Shown here: positions 18,306 to 27,153 of the stretch, one piece after another
How the letters are laid out: every line of letters starts with the position of its first letter
Position numbering within the stretch: position 1 is the first letter of the stretch
Assembly (NCBI GenBank): GCA_937876985.1
Contig: CALEFT010000034.1
Location: 38,543-102,542, forward strand
Reading direction: 5' to 3'
Length of the DNA: 64,000 nt
Origin: an uncultured Clostridia bacterium
GTDB taxonomy: Bacteria; Bacillota; Clostridia; Saccharofermentanales; Saccharofermentanaceae
Made by a program: the position numbers and the translations under genes
The notes under the pieces: generated by a model
Databases searched by the model: none
Seen by the model: only the letters and a program-made list of their open reading frames with translations
What the model was told of the DNA's origin: nothing

Positions 18306-18392
18306 GCTCGTGTGGCGGAATAGGCAGACGCAACGGACTTAAAATCCGTCGGAGTAAAATCCGTACCGGTTCAAGTCCGGTCACGAGCACCA
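18306..18392 (+). tRNA. tRNA-Leu (TAA)
   Basis: 87 nt with a long variable arm, as in class II tRNAs. Acceptor GCTCGTG pairs with CACGAGC; the anticodon loop CTTAAAA gives TAA. CCA is encoded. Confidence 0.96.
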
Positions 18393-18398
18393 TAACAT

Positions 18399-18475
18399 CG
18401 CGGAGTGGAGCAGTTGGTAGCTTGCCGGGCTCATAACCCGGAGGTCGAGAGGTTCGAGTCCCTCCTCCGCAACCA
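18399..18475 (+). tRNA. Initiator tRNA-fMet (CAT)
   Basis: 77 nt, anticodon CAT. The first acceptor pair is C1-A72 (CGCGGAG with CTCCGCA), unpaired as in bacterial initiator tRNAs, and three G-C pairs flank the anticodon loop (GGG/CCC). CCA is encoded. Only six bases separate it from tRNA-Leu, so the two are cotranscribed. Confidence 0.96.
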
Positions 18476-18480
18476 ATACA

Positions 18481-18526
18481 GATACCGCTGTTGATACAAT
18501 CGTGTCGACAGCGGTATCGTTATTTT
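18481..18526 (+). terminator. Terminator of the tRNA operon
   Basis: GATACCGCTGT (18481-18491) pairs perfectly with ACAGCGGTATC (18508-18518), followed by GTTATTTT, five bases after the CCA of tRNA-fMet. Confidence 0.88.
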
Positions 18527-18538
18527 ACCGAGGGTTCG

Positions 18539-18676
18539 CTAATACTCCTTGCTCTTAATATCGAATCGCTTGATATCATAGAAGAAATAGGATTCCATCA
18601 ATGCGGAGATATAGGCCTGCACAGTATGGGTGCTGTGAATGCCCTTGAGCTTTCCGTCTTCCAGCACAAACTTTAT
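18539..18676 (-). pseudogene. Remnant of a DUF4143-type AAA ATPase (C-terminal fragment)
   Basis: On the minus strand a 45-codon stretch reads KFVLEDGKLKG... ALMESYFFYDIKRFDIKSKEY and then stops. This resembles the internal region of AAA ATPases that carry DUF4143, where a YxxKRYDIKGKxYL motif is typical. A stop codon lies just upstream in the same frame and the downstream part is missing, so it is a decayed remnant. Its codon use (CTG, GGC, GCC) differs from neighbouring genes and agrees with the adjacent Fic gene. Confidence 0.5.
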
Positions 18677-18950
18677 GAAAAGTCAAACTTTATGCACTGA
18701 AGTGCAGAAACTTTTAGATTTCGACAGTTTATGCAATACATTCTGAAGATTACGGTAGTGTATGTAATGACTCTAAAACGCTGAATATTTAATTCCCTGT
18801 TTGAAATATTGTCTTTTAATGCCGTTATTTCTTCATCAAAAGTATCTTTTCCCTTATTCTACTTAGAATTATAAGGGAATATACCCTTAGTGTGTTGATA
18901 ATTCCCTTATTTTGTAATAATATTTAAGGGAATAATTTGGAGGTGACACA
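18677..18950 (+). promoter_or_regulatory. Upstream region of the Fic gene with AAGGGAAT repeats
   Basis: This 274-bp gap has no gene. It holds a perfect inverted repeat ATAAGGGAAT (18871-18880) / ATTCCCTTAT (18901-18910), a further copy TAAGGGAAT (18925-18933) and a partial inverted copy CCCTTATT (18851-18858). The cluster ends 17 bp before the start codon and overlaps the expected promoter, so it may be an operator for autoregulation. No regulator gene is adjacent. Confidence 0.5.
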
Positions 18951-19997
18951 ATGAGAAACTTTAATTACTCTAAAATAAGTGAAAATAAATGGGATTCCGA
19001 GTTGCTCGGTTTGATTGCGGCTATTTACAAGGAAGCAGGTAAACAAGAGTTGTATTTGAAACAGCGTCCCGAGGAGCTTGAAAAACTTGTGGAGATTGCA
19101 AAGGTACAAAGCACCGAGGCATCCAATGCCATTGAGGGCATCGTGACCACAAGCACCCGTATCCGTCAGTTGATGGGAGAAAAAACCACCCCCAGAAACC
19201 GTGATGAGCAGGAGATTGCAGGATACAGAGACGTGCTTAACATTATCCACGAGAGCTTTGATGCAATCCCTCTGACTCCGAACTATATCCTTCAGCTTCA
19301 CAAAATCCTTTACAGCCATATGAATAACCCGATGGCGGGTAAAACAAAAAGCGTGCAAAATTATATCAGCGCAACCTATCCCGACGGACATACTGAAACG
19401 TTGTTTACGCCTCTTGATCCCTTTGAGACACCGGAGGCGCTCGAGACCATCTGTAATGAGTATAACCGTGTGATCGGCAATATGGAACTTGAACCGCTGA
19501 TTGCCATTCCAACCTTTATACACGATTTTCTTTGCATTCATCCTTTTAATGACGGCAACGGCAGAATGAGCAGACTTCTCACAACGCTCCTTTTGTACCG
19601 AAACGGATTTTACGTTGGAAAGTATATCTCCCTTGAAGCAAAGATTGCGAAGAACAAGGATCTGTATTATGATGCTCTACATCAATCCCAGCAGGGTTGG
19701 CACGAGGGTGAAGGGGATGCCGTTTTGTTCATTAAATATATTCTCGGAACCATTCTTGCCGCATACAGAGATTTTGAAGACCGCTTTGCCCTGGTGGAAA
19801 CAAAGCTTTCCTCTCTTGAGATGGTAAGACTTGCGACACAGAATAAGATAGGTCGCTTCAAAAAGCAGGATATTATGGAGCTTTGCCCATCCCTCAGTAT
19901 CAGCTCTGTAGAAGGCGCACTCCGCAAACTCGTTGCCGCAGGTGAGTTAAAACGTGAGGGTAACGGCAAAAACACCACCTATTGTCGGCTAAAATAA
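18951..19997 (+). CDS. Class II Fic-domain protein with C-terminal winged helix
   Basis: 348 residues. The Fic core HPFNDGNGR (197-205) contains the catalytic His and all phosphate-binding residues, so AMP transfer (or a related nucleotide) to target hydroxyls is expected. An N-terminal inhibitory helix with the (S/T)xxxE(G/N) motif, SNAIEG (58-63), makes it a self-inhibited class II Fic protein. A C-terminal winged-helix-like segment (about 290-348) may bind DNA. ATG follows GGAGGTGACACA. Codon use is richer in G+C (GGC, CTC, GCC, CCG) than flanking genes, suggesting transfer. It is inserted beside a tRNA operon and no antitoxin gene accompanies it, consistent with internal inhibition. Confidence 0.93.
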   Translation: MRNFNYSKISENKWDSELLGLIAAIYKEAGKQELYLKQRPEELEKLVEIAKVQSTEASNAIEGIVTTSTRIRQLMGEKTTPRNRDEQEIAGYRDVLNIIHESFDAIPLTPNYILQLHKILYSHMNNPMAGKTKSVQNYISATYPDGHTETLFTPLDPFETPEALETICNEYNRVIGNMELEPLIAIPTFIHDFLCIHPFNDGNGRMSRLLTTLLLYRNGFYVGKYISLEAKIAKNKDLYYDALHQSQQGWHEGEGDAVLFIKYILGTILAAYRDFEDRFALVETKLSSLEMVRLATQNKIGRFKKQDIMELCPSLSISSVEGALRKLVAAGELKREGNGKNTTYCRLK

Positions 19998-20104
19998 TAC
20001 AAAAAAATGCAACGCTTCGTTCGGTGAGATTAAAATGTATCGTTTAATGTTTCTATCACGTATGGTATAAAGATAATAAATACAACAAAAACGAGGTGAT
20101 GAAT

Positions 20105-21964
20105 ATGCCACCAGCAGCAGGTCCTAGAAGACAAAGTTTTTTGACTGAGGAAGAGAAGAAGAATAGCCCTAAGGTAACCAAAAAACTTCTTAAGCGAATC
20201 TTCTCTTATCTTAGACCTTATTGGAAGCAGTTAATTGTAGTCCTTGTTGCAATTGTAATTTCATCTTTCTTAAGCTTAATGCCTTCTGTTCTAACTGGTA
20301 AGATAATAGATGAAGGTCTTATTGGTAAGGATATGAAGAAACTTATTATATTTATTGTACTTTCACTAGCTGTAACACTTGGGGCTAATCTTATTGGTGT
20401 GCTAGAAAGTTATATGAATACATGGATTGCTCAACATATTACTTATGATATGCGAAATAAGATGTATTATCATCTTCAGAAAATGTCACAGAGATTCTTC
20501 ACAACAAATAATCAAGGCGATATTATCACTAGAATGACAAGTGATATTTCTGGAGTTCAACAGGTTATCACAAATACACTCACAAGTATTTTATCGAATT
20601 CTATAACGCTAATTGTAGCTTTGATTGTTATGTTTCAGCAAAGCATTGTACTTGCTCTAGTTGGAATTGCTGTGATTCCATTATTTATCATTCCTACTCG
20701 TAGTGCAGGAAAGACAAGATGGTCGATTACTGCAAAGTCTCAGGCATGTAGTGACGAAGTTAATGGAATTCTTAACGAGACTATGTCTGTAAGTGGTCAG
20801 CTTCTTGTAAAACTATTTGGCATGGAGAAGGTTGAATATGACAAATATGTTGATGCAAATGGACGTATGATGAATCTAAATATACGTGAGAGTATGGCTG
20901 GTCGTTGGTTTAGAGTGGTATTAAGTACCTTTTCGAGTATTGGGCCAATGCTTTTGTATCTTGTAGGTGGAGTCTTGATGATGCAGTATGATAGTAGTCT
21001 TACAGTAGGTGATATTACTGTTCTTGTTGCGCTTCTTGGCAAAATGTATGGTCCAGTTAATCAATTGCTCAACATTCAAGTAGACTGGATACGCTCGATG
21101 GCAATGTTTACTCGTATTTTTGAGTATTTTGATATGCCGGTTGAAATTGAATCTAAGCCTGATGCTATTTGTCCGGATAGACGCGCTACTGGTGAAGTAG
21201 AATTCAAAAATGTTGGTTTCTATTACGAAGAAGATAGACAAATTCTCAAGGATATTAATTTTACATTGGAGCACGGGAAGTGTATTGCGATTGTTGGCCC
21301 ATCTGGTTCAGGGAAGAGTACACTTATCAACTTAATTCCTAGGCTTTGGGACACTACATCTGGAACAGTTACCTTTGATAATATTGATGTCAGAGATCTT
21401 GACCTTGGCTATCTACGTGCAAATATTGGTATCGTTAGCCAGGAGACATATCTATTTAATGGGACTATAAGGCAGAATCTTTTGTATGCTAAGCCTGATG
21501 CTACTAATGAAGAACTTATTAGTGCATGTAAAAAAGCTAATATATACGACTTTATCGAAAAGCAAGAAGCTGGACTTGATACAATAGTAGGCAATCGTGG
21601 ACTTAAGCTTTCTGGTGGTGAGAAGCAGCGTATTTCTATTGCTAGAGTATTGCTTAAGAATCCTGCACTTATGATTTTCGACGAAGCTACATCTGCTCTT
21701 GATTCTATTTCTGAACAGAAGATTCAGGATGCTATTGAACCTCTAATTGCATCTCGTACTAGTATTCTAATAGCACATAGACTATCTACTATTCTTGCAG
21801 CTGATGAAATCCTAGTAATTAATGATGGAGTCATAGCAGAACGCGGAACTCATAATCAACTGATAAAGTTAGGTGGAGTTTATTCGCAGCTATATGAGAC
21901 GCAGTTTTGTAAGGCATCTGATAATATTCCTGAATCTTTCGAATATACAGAAGGTGAAGTCTAA
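20105..21964 (+). CDS. ABC exporter, fused permease-ATPase (multidrug/lipid type)
   Basis: 619 residues from ATG 20105, eight bases after GAGG; GTG 20096 and ATG 20099 are alternatives. Six membrane helices (about 40-320) precede a nucleotide-binding domain with Walker A GPSGSGKST, Q-loop GIVSQETYLF, signature LSGGEKQR, Walker B LMIFDEATSALD and H-loop AHRLST. This is the half-transporter architecture of MsbA/BmrA-like exporters, working as a homodimer or with a partner. No second half-transporter is adjacent, so a homodimer is likely. Substrate is unknown. The convergent peroxidase gene ends 5 bp away. Confidence 0.93.
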   Translation: MPPAAGPRRQSFLTEEEKKNSPKVTKKLLKRIFSYLRPYWKQLIVVLVAIVISSFLSLMPSVLTGKIIDEGLIGKDMKKLIIFIVLSLAVTLGANLIGVLESYMNTWIAQHITYDMRNKMYYHLQKMSQRFFTTNNQGDIITRMTSDISGVQQVITNTLTSILSNSITLIVALIVMFQQSIVLALVGIAVIPLFIIPTRSAGKTRWSITAKSQACSDEVNGILNETMSVSGQLLVKLFGMEKVEYDKYVDANGRMMNLNIRESMAGRWFRVVLSTFSSIGPMLLYLVGGVLMMQYDSSLTVGDITVLVALLGKMYGPVNQLLNIQVDWIRSMAMFTRIFEYFDMPVEIESKPDAICPDRRATGEVEFKNVGFYYEEDRQILKDINFTLEHGKCIAIVGPSGSGKSTLINLIPRLWDTTSGTVTFDNIDVRDLDLGYLRANIGIVSQETYLFNGTIRQNLLYAKPDATNEELISACKKANIYDFIEKQEAGLDTIVGNRGLKLSGGEKQRISIARVLLKNPALMIFDEATSALDSISEQKIQDAIEPLIASRTSILIAHRLSTILAADEILVINDGVIAERGTHNQLIKLGGVYSQLYETQFCKASDNIPESFEYTEGEV

Positions 21965-21969
21965 TAATT

Positions 21970-22509
21970 CTATAGAAGCGACATGATTTTCTCTTTGAGT
22001 TCTTTCATCTGAGTTGGTTCTAATCTATATGCTATATCACCATTTCTGTCGATAAGGAATTTTGTGAAATTCCACTTGATTCTACCATTGTTCTTGTAGT
22101 CTGCATCATTTTTGTGGGCTACTGCTTTCATCGCAAGACCCATTGGAGAAGCACCAAAGCCTTCGAATTTTGTATTCTTCGTAAGCCACTTATATAGTTC
22201 AATCGCGTTTTCTCCGTTTACATCAATCTTAGCAAATTGTGGAAATGTTATCTTATACCTTACTTGGCAAAAATCATGAATTTCTTCATTAGTGCCAGGA
22301 GCCTGCTCTCCAAATTGATTGCAAGGAAAGTCAAGTATCTCGAAGCCATCGCCAGCGAATTCTTCGTATAGTTTTTGTAATTCATTATATTGTGGAGTAA
22401 AGCCACAGCCAGTAGCAGTATTAACTACGAGCACGACCTTTCCCTTAAACTTGTCAAGCGAAACTTCATTTCCATTCTGATCTAAGACAACAAAATCGTA
22501 TAGGTTCAT
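21970..22509 (-). CDS. Glutathione peroxidase family protein (thiol peroxidase)
   Basis: 179 residues. Catalytic motifs are NTATGCGFTPQYNEL, with cysteine rather than selenocysteine, DFPCNQFGEQAPG and WNFTKFLIDRNG. This is the bacterial BsaA/Gpx type, which usually reduces peroxides with thioredoxin rather than glutathione. Its presence fits an anaerobe coping with transient oxygen. A GAGGT site precedes ATG 22509. The CCTTTTCGAAAAGG palindrome lies 35 bp upstream of its start. Confidence 0.95.
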   Translation of the reverse strand: MNLYDFVVLDQNGNEVSLDKFKGKVVLVVNTATGCGFTPQYNELQKLYEEFAGDGFEILDFPCNQFGEQAPGTNEEIHDFCQVRYKITFPQFAKIDVNGENAIELYKWLTKNTKFEGFGASPMGLAMKAVAHKNDADYKNNGRIKWNFTKFLIDRNGDIAYRLEPTQMKELKEKIMSLL

Positions 22510-22543
22510 AAGTGTTTACCTCGTTTTTGTTTTGATTCTAGCA

Positions 22544-22559
22544 TCCTTTTCGAAAAGGA
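22544..22559. repeat. Intergenic palindrome TCCTTTTCGAAAAGGA
   Basis: A perfect 16-bp palindrome in the divergent gap between the peroxidase and PP-loop genes; one of four copies of the TTTTCGAAAA core in this window. Confidence 0.6.
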
Positions 22560-22646
22560 AAATACAAAAAGCAGATGAAATTTGTGTTATTTGCTTTCTA
22601 TAAGTTATAATCGATTTATAAAATTAAAATACAGAACGGAGCTATT

Positions 22647-24035
22647 ATGTATTACATTCAGAATCGATGGAGACTTGAGGGGAAGAATTTGCATTATTAT
22701 GGCTTGCGAACAGTACCAAATTTATTCAAGAATGATGTTTCCGTATCAAAGAAGCAGGCAGAGATCCTTTCGTCATTGCCTCGTCATCTTGAAGCTGATG
22801 AGTTGCTGATAATTAAGAAACTTGTTGGAATGCAAGTTGTTACAGAAGATGAGTTAAAGCATATCCCGAATAGTTTTGCACAAGCAGTGTTTTGTAAGAA
22901 CTGCTGTGCGAATGATTTTTTGATTCCTGGTCTTGAGTTTGATGATAAAGGTTTATGTCCTTTGTGCCAGACAGAAGCTGATGTGAAGGAATTAAGAAGC
23001 ATTGTTCCAATTGTAGATGATATTCCACGAAGTAAAAAGTCTAGATTTGATATTGCATTGTTTTATACCGGAGGAAAAGACTCGACATATATGTTGTACT
23101 ATCTTTCCAAGGTTAAGGGTCTTCGAGTATTAGCACTTACTTGGGAAATACCTTTTATGTCTGAGTGTGCAAAAATGAGTATAGCAAATGCCAAAAAAGC
23201 CTTCAAAAACGTAGAGTTTATTACTCGCACTGTTAATCAGACCGATCTATCTACTATATACAAGAAACTCTATTCTCTAAGTGAGAATACGTGTGCATGT
23301 CCATCTTTGGCATATGTTTTGTTTTATCCAGAGCTTGTTGCGAATAATGTGCCATATTTTTCTGCTGGAAATGAACCTGTTCAAATGCTCGGATTATACT
23401 ATAATCATCTCGCTCCAAAACTAGCATATTCTTTCTCTGCTAATCGGATTCTTTCTATTTTGATGAATATAGGACGAATTATTACTCTTCATCCGCCATT
23501 AAAAAAAGGTCAGTTTCAAACACTCATGACTATGAAGCAACTTGCTTATGGCGATAATTTGATTAAGAAGATTAGCGGTTATGAAAGTGAACTAGTATCA
23601 AACATTGTTAACTCAATTCATACAGTTCCTGAACTCCTTAAACCTTTTAGGAAAAGCATAAAGCAATCTTCAAGGACTGGAAATATACCTTCATTTGTAC
23701 ATTTTGACCTAGATAAGATAAATGGTGGTGTATATGATTGGAATAAAGTTAAGACTATACTCGTTAACGAATGTGGCTGGGTTCCTCCTGATGATGAGAA
23801 CAAAGCGTTACATACTAGCTGCAAAATAGAGCGCTGCAAAGATCATACTCAATTTGTAAGGTTTTATCATTGCAAAAGTAAGATGATTCCTTTCAGTTCT
23901 TTGGAATTCTCGCTTGCTAGCAGAAGATGTGAACGAACAAGAGAAGAGACTCTTTATGAAATGGAACATTTACTTGGTTTTTCTCTTGAAGAAATACCTG
24001 AATGCGCGATAATGAGGAGTTTTTTGGAGGGGTAA
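22647..24035 (+). CDS. PP-loop ATP pyrophosphatase with zinc-ribbon segment
   Basis: 462 residues. A PP-loop motif TGGKDSTYML (141-150) identifies the N-type ATP pyrophosphatase superfamily, whose members adenylate a substrate for sulfur or nitrogen transfer. Upstream are two cysteine pairs, C83-x2-C86 (and C87) and C104-x2-C107, forming a probable zinc ribbon. The C-terminal half has more cysteines (SCKIERCKDH). It resembles the WbpG-like and other unassigned N-acetyl-sugar amidotransferase-type PP-loop proteins, but no assignment is safe. The next gene, an EFR1-type ferredoxin, starts 1 bp after its stop, so a redox-coupled reaction is suggested. Confidence 0.75.
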   Translation: MYYIQNRWRLEGKNLHYYGLRTVPNLFKNDVSVSKKQAEILSSLPRHLEADELLIIKKLVGMQVVTEDELKHIPNSFAQAVFCKNCCANDFLIPGLEFDDKGLCPLCQTEADVKELRSIVPIVDDIPRSKKSRFDIALFYTGGKDSTYMLYYLSKVKGLRVLALTWEIPFMSECAKMSIANAKKAFKNVEFITRTVNQTDLSTIYKKLYSLSENTCACPSLAYVLFYPELVANNVPYFSAGNEPVQMLGLYYNHLAPKLAYSFSANRILSILMNIGRIITLHPPLKKGQFQTLMTMKQLAYGDNLIKKISGYESELVSNIVNSIHTVPELLKPFRKSIKQSSRTGNIPSFVHFDLDKINGGVYDWNKVKTILVNECGWVPPDDENKALHTSCKIERCKDHTQFVRFYHCKSKMIPFSSLEFSLASRRCERTREETLYEMEHLLGFSLEEIPECAIMRSFLEG

Positions 24036-24036
24036 A

Positions 24037-24720
24037 ATGACTACGATTTACTGCTTTTCTGGAAGTGGACATAGCCTTGCTGTTTCGAGAAACTTATCAC
24101 AAATACTTGAGTGCGAAATTATCATGATTAATAATGTAAATCACACTTCAAATAGCGATACAGCAGTAATAGTTTTTCCAGTTTATTGCCAAAATATCCC
24201 TGATCCTGTTAAGAAGTTTATGGCTAGGCTTAAGTCCAAACATATTGCATTAATCGCAACTTATGGAAAGATATCTTATGGTAATGTTTTGTATGAAGCT
24301 AAGCAGATTTTACAAGGAGAAGTTATTGCCGGAGCTTATATTCCAATCGGACACACATTTCTAGATGGAGATTTTGATTTTAATTCAGAAATCTTAACAG
24401 CTATTGCGAAAAGAATAAATGAGCCTATTAAGGCGATAATTCCCAAGGCAAAAAAGAGTCCTCTTGCAAACATATTTCCTGGGCTTCGTAGTCGTATTGG
24501 AGTTAGAATAATTAAGGATGAGAACTGCAATAATTGTGGTCTGTGTGAGAAGAATTGTCCAGTTGGAGCTATTCATGGAGGTAATACGAATTCACAATGT
24601 ATTCGGTGTATGCATTGCGTTACAAACTGTCCAGTTAAGGCGTTACATTATAAGAACAGTTGGATATTAAGAAAATACTTGAATAGTTATTATAATGATG
24701 AATATGTTCTATATTTGTAG
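24037..24720 (+). CDS. EFR1-type flavodoxin/ferredoxin fusion protein
   Basis: 227 residues. Residues about 1-150 are flavodoxin-like, beginning TIYCFSGSGHSLAVSRNL (phosphate-binding loop). Residues about 163-215 carry two 4Fe-4S motifs: CNNCGLCEKNCP and CIRCMHCVTNCP. This EFR1 architecture is widespread in Clostridia and moves low-potential electrons for unknown partners. The ATG follows GGAGGGG inside the upstream gene end, giving strong coupling to the PP-loop gene. Confidence 0.88.
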   Translation: MTTIYCFSGSGHSLAVSRNLSQILECEIIMINNVNHTSNSDTAVIVFPVYCQNIPDPVKKFMARLKSKHIALIATYGKISYGNVLYEAKQILQGEVIAGAYIPIGHTFLDGDFDFNSEILTAIAKRINEPIKAIIPKAKKSPLANIFPGLRSRIGVRIIKDENCNNCGLCEKNCPVGAIHGGNTNSQCIRCMHCVTNCPVKALHYKNSWILRKYLNSYYNDEYVLYL

Positions 24721-24779
24721 AGATTCTTGTTATACTTTCTTGTATATAATACAATTCTCAAGTAAAAAAGGAGAGAATT

Positions 24780-25211
24780 ATGGAATATTTTGCTTTGAAG
24801 TTTGAAGAACTATCTAATCAACAGGTCTATGAGATACTTAAATCTAGAAGTGAAGTTTTTATGCTCGGACAAGGTATCATTTGTCAGGATATGGACAACA
24901 AGGATTATGAGAGTCTTCATTGTTTTTATATGGAGGACAGAAGGGTAGTTGCTTATTTGCGAGCTTTTCGAGATAGTGATGGTGCTGTTTTGGTTGGAAG
25001 GGTACTTGCACTTAATAAGGGTGTTGGAATTGGCTCTGCGCTTATGAAGGATGCGATTAATAGTATTCGTATTGGGTTGCCGACTACTACTATTAGGGCT
25101 CACGCGCAGCTTCGTGCGGCTGGTTTTTATGATAAGCTCGGATTTAGCAGAGTTTCTGATGAATATTTGGAGGAAGGCGTTCCTCATGTTACTATGGAAC
25201 TTGAAATTTAA
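24780..25211 (+). CDS. ElaA-family GNAT acetyltransferase
   Basis: 143 residues. The opening segment (QQVYEILKSRSEVFMLGQGIICQDMDNKDYES) is the ElaA pattern; LVGRVLALNKGVGIGSALM is the acetyl-CoA binding beta-strand and loop, and AAGFYDKLGFSRV is the usual GNAT end. The substrate of ElaA is not established. A GGAGAG site lies upstream and it may be cotranscribed with the thioesterase gene 49 bp downstream. Confidence 0.88.
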   Translation: MEYFALKFEELSNQQVYEILKSRSEVFMLGQGIICQDMDNKDYESLHCFYMEDRRVVAYLRAFRDSDGAVLVGRVLALNKGVGIGSALMKDAINSIRIGLPTTTIRAHAQLRAAGFYDKLGFSRVSDEYLEEGVPHVTMELEI

Positions 25212-25260
25212 CGAACAAATGTTTGTTTTTGTGCTATAATAGTTCTGGAGGTTCGAGTTT

Positions 25261-25686
25261 ATGGGTTTTGTTTATGAGCGTAAGATAAATTATTATGAGA
25301 CAGATAAGATGGGAATTACACATCATTCGAATTATATTCGATATATGGAGGAAGCCAGAATTGCTTGGCTCGATTCTATTGGTTTTGGATATAAGAAGAT
25401 GGAGGAGCTTGGTGTTATTTCTCCTGTTGTAGAAGTTAATTCGAGATTTGCTAAGATTTCTACCTTCGATGATGTATTACTTATTACTGTTAATCTTGTC
25501 AAATATACTGGAACACAATTTCTAATTGAATATTCAATGGTCAATAAGGAAACTAGTCAGCTTATTTGTAAGAGCAGTAGCTTGCATTGCTTTGTTAATG
25601 AGAACGGTAGACCAATAAGGATTGGCGCTACTTATCCTGAGATTGATAATTTGCTTAAGGATATGCTTGTTACTGATGGAGAATGA
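25261..25686 (+). CDS. YbgC/FadM-type acyl-CoA thioesterase
   Basis: 141 residues with the hot-dog fold of the 4HBT family. The motif YYETDKMGITHHSNYIRYMEEAR contains the catalytic Asp in the usual D-x-M/x-G-x-x-x-x-x-N-Y arrangement. Such enzymes hydrolyse acyl-CoA thioesters in the cytoplasm. A GGAGG site precedes ATG, and the polymerase gene follows after 6 bp. Confidence 0.9.
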   Translation: MGFVYERKINYYETDKMGITHHSNYIRYMEEARIAWLDSIGFGYKKMEELGVISPVVEVNSRFAKISTFDDVLLITVNLVKYTGTQFLIEYSMVNKETSQLICKSSSLHCFVNENGRPIRIGATYPEIDNLLKDMLVTDGE

Positions 25687-25692
25687 TTCATA

Positions 25693-27153
25693 ATGGATTG
25701 CTTTTTCTGTATTGATTTGAAGTCTTTCTATGCTTCTGTTGAATGTGTAGAGAGAGGTTTTGATCCGCTTCTTACTAATCTTGTAGTTGCTGACGAATCA
25801 AGAACGGAGAAGACAATTTGTCTTGCCATTTCTCCAATGCTTAAGAGCAAGATTGGTGTAGGTGGAAGAGCGAGACTATTTGAAGTAATTCAAGCTTGTG
25901 AACGATATAAGGCTAATTATAATGAAGAAGTTAAATTCGTTGCTGCTAAGCCACGAATGGCTTTATATATAGAATATTCTGCTCGAATATACGATATTTA
26001 TTTGAAATATTTTAGCAAAGAGGATATACATGTTTATTCAATAGATGAAGTATTTATTGATGCTTCTACATACCTTGATGTTTATAAAGTTTCTCCGAAG
26101 GAGCTTCTTAAGAGGGTTATACTTGATATCTTCGATAACACTGGTATCACTGCAACAGGTGGAATAGGAACTAATTTATATTTAGCTAAGATTTCTATGG
26201 ATATCGTTGCAAAGAAGACTAGTCCTGATATTTCTGGAGTAAGAATCGCTTATCTTGATGAGACTTTATATAGGAAACTACTATGGTCACATGAACCAAT
26301 TACTGATTTCTGGAGAGTTGGTGGTGGTACTGCCAGAAGATTATCTACATATGGAATTAAGACTATGGGTGATATTGCTAGAGTATCAATAAGTGAAGGT
26401 GGAGAAGATTTTCTATATAAATTGTTTGGAATTAATGCCGAATTATTAATTGATCATGCGTGGGGATATGAACCATGTACTATGAACGATATTAAGAAAT
26501 ATAAGCCGAATACTAATTCGATTAGTTCTGGGCAGGTTTTGACATGTCCATATAAAGCTGATAAAGCTAGGTTGATTGTTCGCGAGATGATTGATTTATT
26601 AGTTCTTGATCTGGTTAAGAATAATAAGCTTACTAGAGGAATTACTCTTGGAATTGGATACGACGTAGAGAATGTTAATAATAATCTTATTAATTTCGAA
26701 GCAGGTGATTTAGTGATGGATCATTATGGAAGAGTGATGCCAAGGCCATCACATGGCTCTATTAATCTTAAGGAATATACATTAGACAATGATACGATTG
26801 TGACAAATGTGATGAAGCTTTTCGATAAGGTTATTGTGCCAGAATATACTGTAAGAAGAATACATTTATCTGCTGAACAGTTAGTTGATAAAGATGCCTT
26901 CGAGGCTTCTAGAAATTGTGATAGAGAGGTTAGTTGTCAGGTCAGTATCTTCGATATGATTTCTGATAATAATGGTAGCCAGGACACTGGAAATGATATT
27001 GCAGATGATGCAGTAAAGAAAACTAAGCTTCAACAAACGATTCTAGATTTGAAGGTGAAATATGGTAAGAATGCGATTCTTCGAGGAATGAATCTAGAGG
27101 AGGGTGCGATGACAATTGAGCGCAATTCTCAGATTGGAGGACATAGCAGTTGA
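25693..27153 (+). CDS. Y-family DNA polymerase, UvrX-like
   Basis: 486 residues. Motifs of Y-family polymerases are present: CIDLKSFYASVECVERG (first metal site), SIDEVFIDAS (second metal site), TGGIGTNLYLAKISMDIVAKK and a helix-hairpin-helix-like DFWRVGGGTARRLSTYGI. The closest match by pattern is the UvrX/YqjW group of Firmicutes rather than DinB. Expected to perform translesion synthesis. A short C-terminal helical extension (about 440-486) follows the little finger. The adjacent YolD-like gene overlaps its stop codon, matching the known UvrX-YolD pairing. Confidence 0.93.
   Translation: MDCFFCIDLKSFYASVECVERGFDPLLTNLVVADESRTEKTICLAISPMLKSKIGVGGRARLFEVIQACERYKANYNEEVKFVAAKPRMALYIEYSARIYDIYLKYFSKEDIHVYSIDEVFIDASTYLDVYKVSPKELLKRVILDIFDNTGITATGGIGTNLYLAKISMDIVAKKTSPDISGVRIAYLDETLYRKLLWSHEPITDFWRVGGGTARRLSTYGIKTMGDIARVSISEGGEDFLYKLFGINAELLIDHAWGYEPCTMNDIKKYKPNTNSISSGQVLTCPYKADKARLIVREMIDLLVLDLVKNNKLTRGITLGIGYDVENVNNNLINFEAGDLVMDHYGRVMPRPSHGSINLKEYTLDNDTIVTNVMKLFDKVIVPEYTVRRIHLSAEQLVDKDAFEASRNCDREVSCQVSIFDMISDNNGSQDTGNDIADDAVKKTKLQQTILDLKVKYGKNAILRGMNLEEGAMTIERNSQIGGHSS

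Noticed and set aside
18491..18700. Plus-strand frame of 69 codons after the tRNA operon
   Set aside because: The opposite strand carries the recognisable DUF4143-type remnant; the plus-strand protein resembles nothing and lacks a start signal.
18476..20100. Attachment-site duplication of a tRNA 3' end around the Fic island
   Set aside because: The 3' end of tRNA-fMet is not repeated near 20000-20100 and no integrase gene is in the island.
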